Shown here piece by piece: positions 18,227-26,755 of a stretch of DNA of 64,000 bases. Within the stretch, counting starts at the first letter, position 1. The number at the start of each line of letters is the position of its first letter. The stretch lies in assembly GCA_937951485.1 (NCBI GenBank), contig CALEDJ010000020.1:52010-116009 (forward strand), in the 5' to 3' direction. The translations under genes were made by a program, and so were the position numbers. The notes beneath the pieces were generated by a model. That model saw only the letters and a program-made list of their open reading frames with translations. It was not told the DNA's origin and ran no database searches. This DNA comes from an uncultured bacterium. Lineage in GTDB: Bacteria; Hydrogenedentota; Hydrogenedentia; Hydrogenedentales; CAILVY01.

Positions 18227-19003
18227 ATGGCGACACAACAGGAACTGATCACGGCGCAAATCGTGCTCCGCGCCGTGCTCCCGGTCATCAAGGTCATGCT
18301 GCAGGACGACCCCGCCACGCGCAAGCGCTTCGGGGGCGTCAATGCGACGGTGCAGTTCGTGGCGCAGGACGCCGCCGGGCCAATCGGCGCACACCTGCGT
18401 TTCAGCGATGGGACCGTCGAAGTCGTGCAGGAACTGCTGGAAAAGCCCGACCTTCAGTTCTCTTTCTCCAGCGTCGCCAAGATGAACGCCATGTTTGCGG
18501 GCAAACCGGTCCTGCCCCGCATCAAAGGGTTGACCAAAATCGGCCTGCTCGTGAAGGTCTTCGGCATCCTCCTCGGCCTGAAGATTCTCATGCCCACCGC
18601 CAAACCCAAAGACCCGCACAAGGCCCGACTCAAGGTGAAGATGACGCTTTACATGGTTTCCACGGCCCTCAGCGTGTTGAACAAGGCCGGCGATCCGGAA
18701 ATGACGCAATGGACCCGTAAGCAGCCGGAGCGCATCTACCAGTGGTCCGTAGACGGCGAGGACATCGCCTGCTATCTGCGGGTGAAGGCGGGGATGACCA
18801 AGGCGGGCCGCGGCTTTTATGAACGGCGCAAGCCGTTCGTCCACATGAAATTTGCCAATGTTGACGCGGCCCTGGCCGTGCTCACCAATTCCGTGGACCT
18901 CGTGCAGGCGATGGCACAGGGCATGGTGGAAAACGAAGGCAGCCCGGAATACGGCGCGCAAATCGGCGATTTCATGTTCAAAATCGCCGGCATGTTGAGT
19001 TGA
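18227..19003 (+). CDS. Tandem SCP2-like protein, second copy
   Basis: 258 residues with no signal peptide. The plan matches the first gene of the operon: an SCP2-like N-terminal half (VQFVAQD, HLRFSDGTVEVV, LQFSFSSVAKMNAMFAG, LPRIKGLTKIG) and a second half with the same order of elements (YQWSVDGED, CYLRVKAG, VHMKFANVDAALAVL). The middle contains a hydrophobic helix (LVKVFGILLGLKILM). It sits three bases after the transketolase stop, so the five genes form one transcription unit. A role as lipid- or intermediate-binding partner of the enzymes is an inference from the fold. Confidence 0.6.
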   Translation: MATQQELITAQIVLRAVLPVIKVMLQDDPATRKRFGGVNATVQFVAQDAAGPIGAHLRFSDGTVEVVQELLEKPDLQFSFSSVAKMNAMFAGKPVLPRIKGLTKIGLLVKVFGILLGLKILMPTAKPKDPHKARLKVKMTLYMVSTALSVLNKAGDPEMTQWTRKQPERIYQWSVDGEDIACYLRVKAGMTKAGRGFYERRKPFVHMKFANVDAALAVLTNSVDLVQAMAQGMVENEGSPEYGAQIGDFMFKIAGMLS

Positions 19004-19016
19004 CGCACCGGCCCGA

Positions 19017-20390
19017 TCAGTCCCATGCGGCGGGCGCCCCCTGGGCGATGAGTGCGTCATATTGCGCGCGCAATGAGGGGTCTGTCTCCAGGGTTTCAAT
19101 GATCGCGCGGTTGACCTCCCGCGCCGAATCTATCATCGCCTGGCGGCCGCTTTTCAGCCCTTCGCGCATCATGTCGGTGTGTTTTTCAAGAATCCGGTCC
19201 ACCATGTAGCCGTTGACAAAGGGGCTGGGGTATTCCGGATCGGCGTTTTCCAGCGCGTTCCGCCATGTGTCGTTGTAATCTTCTTCAGGGCGCTCCGGGT
19301 TGTGCAGAAAATCCGTTTCATATTCGCCGTAGTGGTATCGCTTCACCGGACCAAGAGCGTCCGCCTGCCGATTGATCAGGGCGTTCCATTCCGGGCTGTG
19401 CATGAACGCCACAAAGTCCAGCGCGGCTTCCCGGTGATGGCTGAAACGATTGACCAGACTGGCGCGCCCGCCGCCGAAAATACGGTCGCTCGGTCCCCGC
19501 GGCAGGACCACCGCGCCGATGTCCAGATGCTTGTAGTCGGGATGCCGCAAAATGCATAGCCACCACCGGCCGCCCACGGCCATCGCCGCACGCTCCGCCG
19601 CAAACAGCGCCAACGGCCCGGTGCCCCAGCCCCCCGCCGCGGCGATCGATGCCTCCTCGGTCGCCGTCGGAAGCACGCGATGCACGTGGGTCATGTCGGC
19701 GAAAAACTGCATCGCTTCCTGCGCCGCCGGCGCGTCGAGCATGCATCGGGTGCCTTCCGGCGAATAGATGTTGCCGCCCCATTGACCCAGCAGGGAAAAG
19801 CGCCACTCCCACTTGTCCAGAATCATGCCGAACTGCATCGGGCGACCCCGCGCATCGCGCTGTGTCAGCGCTTTCGCCGCGGCGATGCAATCCTCCCACG
19901 TCCACCCCGCTTCAGGATACGGGATGCCCGCTTCACGGAACAGGCGCTTGTTGAACCACATGGCGTTGGCCGTGGCGTTGCCCGCATGGCCGTACATGCG
20001 CCCGTCGAGCAAGGTGTGCGGCCAGACGCTCGGCCACATTTCGTCCCAGCGCACACCCCGCTGCGCCATGGCCTCCGTGATATCCATCGCGATATCGGCG
20101 CGGACGTATGCGGTCAACTGAAACCCGTTATAACAGTCAAACACGTCCGGTCCCACGCCTGCCATGCTCTGCACAATCACCTTCTCCAAGGTGGCGTTTG
20201 CAGGGTCCAGCACCACCCGGTAATCGGGATGGTGGGCGTTGAACAGGTCAATCTGCGCCCGACGGACCGGGTTGTCATCGGTCGCCCAGACAATCGGGAT
20301 GCGCGGATCGTCATCCCGCGGACGCCACAGTCCGGCCACCACGGACAACGCAACCAGGGCGCAGAATATGACGAGAAGAAAATGTTTCAT
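19017..20390 (-). CDS. ABC sugar-binding protein (family 1 extracellular solute-binding)
   Basis: 457 residues. The first 22 residues form a membrane segment or signal anchor (MKHFLLVIFCALVALSVVAG). The rest is a family 1 solute-binding protein: WATDDNPVRRAQIDLFNAHH, DVFDCYNG, TANAMWFNKRLFREAGIPYP, WTWEDCIAAAKALT, a GGRWWLCI region and LDFVAFMHSPEWN. No lipobox Cys follows the hydrophobic stretch. No permease or ATPase gene is nearby, so it is an orphan binding protein; its permeases are presumably elsewhere. Its 3' end faces the SCP2-like gene with a 13-base gap. Confidence 0.88.
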   Translation of the reverse strand: MKHFLLVIFCALVALSVVAGLWRPRDDDPRIPIVWATDDNPVRRAQIDLFNAHHPDYRVVLDPANATLEKVIVQSMAGVGPDVFDCYNGFQLTAYVRADIAMDITEAMAQRGVRWDEMWPSVWPHTLLDGRMYGHAGNATANAMWFNKRLFREAGIPYPEAGWTWEDCIAAAKALTQRDARGRPMQFGMILDKWEWRFSLLGQWGGNIYSPEGTRCMLDAPAAQEAMQFFADMTHVHRVLPTATEEASIAAAGGWGTGPLALFAAERAAMAVGGRWWLCILRHPDYKHLDIGAVVLPRGPSDRIFGGGRASLVNRFSHHREAALDFVAFMHSPEWNALINRQADALGPVKRYHYGEYETDFLHNPERPEEDYNDTWRNALENADPEYPSPFVNGYMVDRILEKHTDMMREGLKSGRQAMIDSAREVNRAIIETLETDPSLRAQYDALIAQGAPAAWD

Positions 20391-20678
20391 GACTCTTTAA
20401 GACCCTTAAGATTATGAGGCCACGCGTATTCGGCCAGAAAAAACCTGGCGTGTTTGCACGTAACAGTTTCAAGCAATTCGACGGACGAATGAACTGTTCT
20501 GGATTCCCGCCCGTGCGGAACTGACGAATTTCGATAACATTTCAGCCGACTGAAGCAATCTCTCCGCATGACCCTGTCATTGCGAGTCTCCCACCGCCTT
20601 TGACGGCGATTCAGAAAAGAAAGGAAACGCGCTTTCTCAGCAATGAAATGATCTGAATCTGTCCGCCAATCCTGCATC

Positions 20679-20785
20679 CTCGTCATTGCGATCGAAGCAA
20701 AGCACTCTCGGAGATCATGAGGTCGCGGTTGTTTCAGATTGCTTCGTTCAGCGGCGCTGCGCGCCGCACCGCCCGCAATGACGAG
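20679..20785. repeat. Palindromic interspersed element, CATTGCGAG family, copy 1
   Basis: A 107-bp element with perfect 12-bp ends CTCGTCATTGCG and CGCAATGACGAG. Its inner sequence (GAAGCAATC, and the GC-rich core) is nearly the same as the element at 63255-63357 read on the other strand. The same gap (20391-20996, no gene) also holds a GTCATTGCGAG fragment at 20577, a half copy of the GGATTCCCGC palindrome at 20497-20518, and AATTTCGATAACATTTCAGC near 20527, which resembles the ends of the element at 40331. Confidence 0.8.
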
Positions 20786-20996
20786 ATTATGTCCATGTGC
20801 TGTCCGAAGAATACGTAATCGCGTTTATGAAAATATGTGCTTAGATTACCAAGACATTGCCTCCATGTCCATCGCGCATTGTCGCAACCCCGCCGTTTGC
20901 AGCCTTCGCAGAAAACAGACATAATGCGACGGACGCCGCAGGCCGGGCGCGGCATTCCTGGACATGATGGGGATACGACAGCGAAAGGAATTTCAA

Positions 20997-22076
20997 ATGC
21001 CGGTGGTGTTTCGCAAGGTGCTGATTGCGGACGAACGCTATGAAGCCGCGGGTGTCTTCGATGTGGACAACGACGGTATTCCGGACATTGTGTCCGGCGC
21101 GTTCTGGTACAAGGGGCCGGACTTCAAACAGAAAATCCCCGTGGGACCGGTGCGCGCGGAAGGCGAGTATTTTGACGATTTCTCGACCATTCCCCTCGAT
21201 GTGAACGGCGACGGCCGCATGGACTTCATCACCGGCGGCTGGTGGGGCAACACCTTGCGATGGCGCGAAAATCCCGGGGAAATCAGCAAGGAATGGCCGG
21301 AGCATGTGATCGCGGAGGTCGGCAACATTGAGACGACGCGCGCCTGGGACGTGGACGGCGACGGCGCGTTGGAGATCGCGCCGAATTGTCCCGGCAAACC
21401 GTTGACAATTTTCAAATTGATCAAGGATAAAAATGGCAAAGGAACGGGCTGTTTCTCCGCGCACAAAATCTACGACGGACCGCAGACCCATGGGCTGGGC
21501 TTCGGCGATGTCAGCGGCAATGGCCGCGGCGATTTCGTGCTCGCGAATGGCTGGTTGGAGGCGCCCAAAAACCCCTTTGAGGAGGAGTGGATTTTCCATC
21601 AGGATTTTGATTTTGGCGGCGCGAGCGTACCCATTCTCGTCGTGGATGTGAATGGCGACGGCTTGAATGACCTGATTGTCGGGCAGGGACACGGCTACGG
21701 GCTGCACTGGTATGAACAGCGGACTGATTCGCGGGGGCGGCGCTCCTGGATACAACACCCCATTGACCTGGACAACAGCCAGTACCATGACATGCAGTGG
21801 GTGGACATTGACGGCGACGGGGAATGCGAACTGGTCACCGGGAAACGCTACCGCGCCCACTGCGATCACGATCCCGGCGCGTTTGATCCGGTCGGTTCCT
21901 ATTACTTCAAGTGGAATGGCGAAAACTTCGTCAAGCAGGTGATTGATTACGGCCCGCCGCGCGTGGGCAAGGGATTGGGCATTCACTTTGCCGTGGCGGA
22001 TTTGAACGGCAATGGCCGGATGGACATTGTCGCCCCCGGCAAAGACGGGCTCTATGTATTCTTCAACGAAGGGTGA
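20997..22076 (+). CDS. FG-GAP/VCBS beta-propeller repeat protein
   Basis: 359 residues made of repeated FG-GAP-type blades, each with an acidic calcium-binding-like loop: DVDNDGIPDIV, DVNGDGRMDFI, DVDGDGALEIA, DVSGNGRGDFV, DVNGDGLNDLI, DIDGDGECELV and DLNGNGRMDIV. Seven such loops fit a seven-bladed propeller. There is no signal peptide at ATG 20997, which has AAAGGA about 7 bases upstream, so this copy may be cytoplasmic. It is followed 19 bases later by an oxidoreductase, with which it is probably co-transcribed. The function is unknown; carbohydrate binding or lyase-type propellers are options. Confidence 0.8.
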   Translation: MPVVFRKVLIADERYEAAGVFDVDNDGIPDIVSGAFWYKGPDFKQKIPVGPVRAEGEYFDDFSTIPLDVNGDGRMDFITGGWWGNTLRWRENPGEISKEWPEHVIAEVGNIETTRAWDVDGDGALEIAPNCPGKPLTIFKLIKDKNGKGTGCFSAHKIYDGPQTHGLGFGDVSGNGRGDFVLANGWLEAPKNPFEEEWIFHQDFDFGGASVPILVVDVNGDGLNDLIVGQGHGYGLHWYEQRTDSRGRRSWIQHPIDLDNSQYHDMQWVDIDGDGECELVTGKRYRAHCDHDPGAFDPVGSYYFKWNGENFVKQVIDYGPPRVGKGLGIHFAVADLNGNGRMDIVAPGKDGLYVFFNEG

Positions 22077-22095
22077 CAACGGGGAGCAATTGCGT

Positions 22096-23154
22096 ATGCC
22101 TGGGGACAAGGTTCGGATCGGTTTTGTCGGTGTGGGTGCGATGGGCCAGTGCGCGCATCTGAAGAACTACGCCACGTTGCCCGACTGCGAGGTGGTCGCC
22201 ATTGCCGAGATTCGCCCGAAACTGGCGCAACTTGTGGCGGAGCGATATGGCGTGCCGAAAGTGTACCCGGACCATGCGGCGATGCTGGCCGCCGAACAAC
22301 TGGACGGGATCGTCGCCTCCCATATGTTCACCCGACACGGCGTGCTTGTGCCGGAATTGCTGAAGGCGCGCGCGCCGATCTTCACCGAAAAACCACTGGC
22401 GGGCAGCATTGCGGCGGGCCGGCGCATCCTCGCCGCGTTGAAAAGGAGCCGCACATGGCTCACGGTCGGCTATCACAAGCGCAGTGATCCGGCCACCATG
22501 TACGCGAAAGCCGCCATTGACCGCCTGAAACAATCCGGGGAACTCGGCGCGATGCGCTATGTGCGCATTTGCATGCCGGCGGGTGACTGGATCGCGGGCG
22601 GCTTCAGCGACTTGATCAACAGCAACGAACCGATGCCCCCGCTGGAGTACGAAGCGCCCGCTCCGGATATGGACAAGAAAACATGCGCGGAATACATCAG
22701 TTTCGTCAATTATTACATCCATCAGGTCAATCTCATGCGGCATTTGATGGGCGAACCGTACCGCGTGACGCATGCCGACAAAGCGGGCGCGCTGCTCGTC
22801 GTGGAAGGCAGGAGCGGCGTTACCGGCACCATTGAGATGTCGCCATACACGACCAGCATCGCCTGGCAGGAGGAGGCGCTGGTCGCTTTTGAACACGGCT
22901 ACGTCAAGATTTCGCTGCCTGCGCCGTTGGCGTCAAACCGGCCGGGCCGCGTGGAAATCCTGCGCGATCCCGGCAACGGAGCCGTACCGGAGACCATCGT
23001 TCCCGATCTGCCTTGGGTGCACGCGATGCGTCAACAGGCGGTCAACTTCGTGCGCGCCGTCCGGGGCGAAATCAAGCCCATGTGCGAAGCGCAAGAAGCC
23101 CTCGAAGATTTGAAGGCCGCGCGGGACTATATCCGCCTGCGCTTTGGAAAATAA
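22096..23154 (+). CDS. Gfo/Idh/MocA-type oxidoreductase
   Basis: 352 residues. The Rossmann start RIGFVGVGAMGQ binds NAD(P), and FTEKPLAGS has the family's Lys-Pro. TVGYHKRSDPATMYAK and the YYIHQVNLMRHLMGEPY segment belong to the substrate domain. It probably oxidises or reduces a sugar or inositol derivative. GGGGAG nine bases before ATG 22096 sets the start. It lies between the FG-GAP gene and the NhaC gene with 19- and 24-base gaps, suggesting one operon. Confidence 0.88.
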   Translation: MPGDKVRIGFVGVGAMGQCAHLKNYATLPDCEVVAIAEIRPKLAQLVAERYGVPKVYPDHAAMLAAEQLDGIVASHMFTRHGVLVPELLKARAPIFTEKPLAGSIAAGRRILAALKRSRTWLTVGYHKRSDPATMYAKAAIDRLKQSGELGAMRYVRICMPAGDWIAGGFSDLINSNEPMPPLEYEAPAPDMDKKTCAEYISFVNYYIHQVNLMRHLMGEPYRVTHADKAGALLVVEGRSGVTGTIEMSPYTTSIAWQEEALVAFEHGYVKISLPAPLASNRPGRVEILRDPGNGAVPETIVPDLPWVHAMRQQAVNFVRAVRGEIKPMCEAQEALEDLKAARDYIRLRFGK

Positions 23155-23178
23155 CCATATTCCGAATAAGGATGCCGC

Positions 23179-24639
23179 ATGCAACATGAGCCGCCCGCGC
23201 CGTCGTTGAAATTGTCGTTGATTCCGTGCACCGTGCTGATCGCGTTGCTGGGAGCGAACGTCTGTTTCTTTGGCGATGACGCCTCCTCCGGACCGAACCA
23301 GGTGGCGCTGCTGCTGTCGGGGCTGCTCGCGTCGTTATTGGGGCGCATGGTGTTGGGGCTGAACTATCGCGAGATCGAACTGCGCGCCATCAAGTCCATC
23401 GTACTCGCAATGGAAGCCATCATCATTCTGCTGATCGTGGGCTGCATCATCAGCCTGTGGATTCTCAGCGGCATTGTGCCCACGATGATCTACTACGGGA
23501 TCAAAGCCCTCAATCCCACCGTCTTTCTGCTTATCGCATGCCTGATATGCTCGCTCGTGTCGCTCGCCATTGGGAGCAGTTGGTCCACCATGGGTACGGT
23601 GGGCGTGGCGCTGATCGGCATCGGCAAGGCGCTGGGATTCCCCGATGCGCTGGTGGCGGGCGCGATCATTTCCGGGGCGTATCTCGGCGACAAGATGTCG
23701 CCGCTCTCCGACACGACGAACCTGGCCCCGGCGGCGGCGGGCAGCGAGTTGTTCACCCACATCCGGCACATGTTCTACACCACCATCCCCGCATACACGC
23801 TGGCCGTACTGGCTTTTGCGGGCATCGGCCTGCTCTACACGCCCGGCCGCTATGACCCCGCCATGATTCAGGACATCGTTTCGACACTCGAAGGCGCATT
23901 CCAAATCCGCTGGCATCTGCTGCTGGTGCCGCTGCTGGTCATCGTGCTTGCGGCGCGGCGCGTGCCCGCCATCCCGGCGCTGGTGATTGGCGGCCTGCTG
24001 GGCGCGTTGGTCGCAGTACTCGCGCAGCCCCAGCAATGCGTGGCGAAGACCGGCGACGACTTCACGCTCGCCGCCGGATACATCCGCATCCTCGACACGG
24101 CCTACAATGGATTCGTCATGAAAAGCGGGCATCCGGTCGTGGACGACCTGCTGTCGCGCGGCGGCATGGTGAACATGTTCTCGACGGTTTCCCTGATCAT
24201 GATGGCGATGTTCTTCGGCGGAACGATGGAGGCGACGGGCATGCTGCCGCGCATCGCGCGCGCCATTCTGTCCAAGGTGCATGGGGTTGCGAGCCTCGTC
24301 GGAGCGACGGTCGGCACCTGCATCCTCTTCAACATCTTCGCCGCCGAGCAGTATTTGGCCATTGTCATTCCCGGGCGAATGTTCCGCACCGCGTATGAGA
24401 AACTGGGGCTTGCCCCCCGGAACCTTTCGCGTGCGTTGGAAGACGGCGCCACGGTGACCTCCGTGCTTGTGCCCTGGAACACCTGCGGGGCCTTTGCCAG
24501 TTCCGTGCTTGGCGTCGCCACCCTGGCTTATCTGCCGTTCTGCTTCTTCAATCTCGCCTCGCCCGTCATTTCCATCGCCACCGCCGCCATGCGTTTCGGC
24601 ATCGTCTATGAGAGCAAACCGTCCGCGCCGGAACCATGA
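23179..24639 (+). CDS. nhaC: Na+/H+ antiporter, NhaC family
   Basis: 486 residues with about 11-12 hydrophobic helices. The family signature GAYLGDKMSPLSDTTNLA is present, as are the conserved SSWSTMGTVGVALIGIG stretch and the late TVTSVLVPWNTCGAFASSVLG segment. The length is typical for NhaC. It should exchange sodium for protons across the inner membrane and might supply a sodium gradient or pH control. It is the last gene of the probable FG-GAP/oxidoreductase operon. Related Na+/lactate or malate antiporters cannot be excluded from sequence alone. Confidence 0.88.
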   Translation: MQHEPPAPSLKLSLIPCTVLIALLGANVCFFGDDASSGPNQVALLLSGLLASLLGRMVLGLNYREIELRAIKSIVLAMEAIIILLIVGCIISLWILSGIVPTMIYYGIKALNPTVFLLIACLICSLVSLAIGSSWSTMGTVGVALIGIGKALGFPDALVAGAIISGAYLGDKMSPLSDTTNLAPAAAGSELFTHIRHMFYTTIPAYTLAVLAFAGIGLLYTPGRYDPAMIQDIVSTLEGAFQIRWHLLLVPLLVIVLAARRVPAIPALVIGGLLGALVAVLAQPQQCVAKTGDDFTLAAGYIRILDTAYNGFVMKSGHPVVDDLLSRGGMVNMFSTVSLIMMAMFFGGTMEATGMLPRIARAILSKVHGVASLVGATVGTCILFNIFAAEQYLAIVIPGRMFRTAYEKLGLAPRNLSRALEDGATVTSVLVPWNTCGAFASSVLGVATLAYLPFCFFNLASPVISIATAAMRFGIVYESKPSAPEP

Positions 24640-24742
24640 TGCGTAGAATCGCCATGGTTTTCCTGGGTTTTGGGAAACACGCAAAGAACAGAAAGGACGC
24701 ATAGGATATCCGGGATATCTGCTGAATCTTTCAGTCCCTCCT

Positions 24743-24787
24743 GTTCATCTTGTCCATCGTATCCATGCTGTCCATTCCATCCACCCT
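24743..24787. repeat. 9-bp-period degenerate repeat (TCCATNNNN type)
   Basis: Five 9-bp units, each beginning T(T/C)CA(T/C), in strict register between the NhaC and phosphofructokinase genes. No gene is seen in 24640-24868. Confidence 0.7.
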
Positions 24788-24868
24788 GACAACCATCTAC
24801 CTACTGTACTGTTCCTTGGATTGTTTCAAAATCCTGTAATTCGTTCCCCTGGTGTGAGAAAATAATGG

Positions 24869-26224
24869 ATGAACGAACCCCAGAGACACACGGGAAGTCA
24901 TGCACTTATGTTGACGCCGGAAAACGTGACGATAGCGACACTTGGCCCGTGCCGTGTTCCCTCCCCGGTCAGGCTCAACACGATATCCGGCGATATTGTC
25001 GGCAATTATGTTTCCGATGAGACGCGGGTGCGCCATACGATAGAGATACATGGCACGTCCCCGCCGACGCCGGAAGTGCTCCTGGAAAAGGCGGGACCGC
25101 GCGAACGTCTTTTTTTTGATCCCAAAGAGACGCGAGCCGCCATTGTCACCTGCGGCGGTTTGTGTCCCGGCCTGAACAACGTCATCCGCTCCGCGTATCT
25201 GGAATTGCATCACAACTACGGCGTCCGCGATGTCCTGGGCATTCGCTACGGATACCAGGGACTCAACCCCAAGGCCGGTCTGCCGCCCGTGCAGTTGACA
25301 CCGGAACTGGTGGAATCCATTCACGAGGAAGGCGGCACAATTCTGGGCACTTCCCGCGGACCCCAACCCGCCGACGTCATGGTGGATTTCCTTGCGGATC
25401 AGCGAATCAACATATTGTTCTGCGTCGGCGGCGACGGCACGCAGCGCGGTGCGCATGCGATCTGCGAAGAAGTGCAGCGGCGCAGCCTGCCCATTGCCAT
25501 TGTCGGCATCCCGAAAACCATTGACAACGACATCGCCTGTGTCGCCCGCACCTTCGGCTTTTCCACAGCCATTGAGAGGGCGCGCGACGTACTCACCTGC
25601 GCTCACATCGAGGCGCATGGCGCGCTCAACGGCATCGGACTGGTCAAACTCATGGGGCGCGACGCCGGTTTTATCGCCGCCGGCGCGACGCTTGCCAGCC
25701 AGGAGGTCAATTTCACCCTGATCCCCGAAGTGCCCTTCACACTGGACGGCGATGACGGTTTTCTGAATGTTCTGAAAAAGCGCCTGATTGCGCGACGCCA
25801 TGCGCTGATTGCCGTTGCAGAGGGTGCGGGGCAGGGCCTGATGAATGATTCTCCCGAAGAACGCGATGCGTCCGGGAATATCAAACGGGGCGATATCGGA
25901 CTGTATTTGCGCAACCGCATCGAGGCGTTCTTCTGCGAACAGCAGATGCCGGTCTCCATCAAGTATTTCGATCCCAGTTACCTCATTCGCAGCGTGCCCG
26001 CCAACTGCGACGACAGCCTGCTCTGCGATCAACTCGCCCGACACGCGGTTCACGCGGGCATGGCCGGCAAGACCGACGTCCTGATTGGATTGTGGAATGA
26101 TGTCTTCACGCATGTGCCCATCTCTGTCGCTGTCATGGGAAAGAAGCGCGTCTCGCCGGAGGGCGAACTGTGGCGTAGCGTCCTGGCCGCCACCGGCCAG
26201 CCTCCGTGTTTTGCAACGTTCTAG
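24869..26224 (+). CDS. pfkA: 6-phosphofructokinase, plant-type ATP-dependent form
   Basis: 451 residues, about 100 longer at the N-terminus than E. coli PfkA. Key motifs are CGGLCPGLNN (95-104), FCVGGDGTQRGA with Gly190 at the nucleotide-type position, GIPKTIDNDI (Lys216 region) and KLMGRDAGFIA. A Gly at the GGDG position is typical of ATP use; PKTIDND is common to PPi-dependent and plant-type enzymes. The combination matches the long plant/trypanosome-like ATP-PFK group. It should phosphorylate fructose 6-phosphate in glycolysis. The start is uncertain; an internal ATG at 24908 is possible. Its TAG stop lies inside the end of the repeat element that follows. Confidence 0.88.
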   Translation: MNEPQRHTGSHALMLTPENVTIATLGPCRVPSPVRLNTISGDIVGNYVSDETRVRHTIEIHGTSPPTPEVLLEKAGPRERLFFDPKETRAAIVTCGGLCPGLNNVIRSAYLELHHNYGVRDVLGIRYGYQGLNPKAGLPPVQLTPELVESIHEEGGTILGTSRGPQPADVMVDFLADQRINILFCVGGDGTQRGAHAICEEVQRRSLPIAIVGIPKTIDNDIACVARTFGFSTAIERARDVLTCAHIEAHGALNGIGLVKLMGRDAGFIAAGATLASQEVNFTLIPEVPFTLDGDDGFLNVLKKRLIARRHALIAVAEGAGQGLMNDSPEERDASGNIKRGDIGLYLRNRIEAFFCEQQMPVSIKYFDPSYLIRSVPANCDDSLLCDQLARHAVHAGMAGKTDVLIGLWNDVFTHVPISVAVMGKKRVSPEGELWRSVLAATGQPPCFATF

Positions 26225-26480
26225 CGGAATGGCATACAACAGGGAATGCTGTGTTTGGCTACATCCCCCTTTGAAGGGGGTGGCGCGAAGCGCCGGGGGA
26301 TGTAAAAGTGCGGACGGGACCAGAAAGGCCAGGTGGAAGAAGCGGGTGGCGCGCAGCGCCGGGGGATGTAAAAGACCATATGCCACACCCCGACAAACCA
26401 CGCCATTCCCCAATGCCTCAAAAAACTCACGCCCGAAGGGCGGAACAAATTGAAACCCGTTCCGCTGAAGTGTTGCCGTG
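26216..26480. repeat. Composite interspersed repeat with inverted ends
   Basis: The left end CAACGTTCTAGCGGAATGG pairs, with a few mismatches, with the right end around 26460-26480 read in reverse. Inside are two copies of a GGCGC-AGCGCCGGGGGATG core about 80 bases apart. The same core recurs in the element at 40331-40475, and its GGGGGATGTAAAAGACCATAT part recurs at 35525-35609. The gap 26225-26755 holds no convincing gene. Confidence 0.6.
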
Positions 26481-26755
26481 TTTTCGGTGGTCCTATCAGG
26501 TGATCGCTCTGAGAAGCGATTGATATCGTCACAACGCGAAAGCACATCGGCTGGGTGGGATATTCTCGTCCCATTTTCCGCGCCGGCATTTCTGCGGGAT
26601 TGCCGCGCTTGGCGGCGCGTGCTACACTGTAGCGGAGTAAGGCGGTTGAAGGGGATCGCCACCGGCTTTTGCAGGGCAAAATCCGGCGCGTATGCCTTCC
26701 CCGGTTGGTGAGTGCGCCGCCGCAGTGTTGAGCCGAAGCGACAGCGATTGGGAAT

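Noticed and set aside
26300..26720. Short open frames in the gap before the TPR gene
   Set aside because: They translate the interspersed repeat itself (recurring in the elements at 35525 and 40331) and lack ribosome sites.
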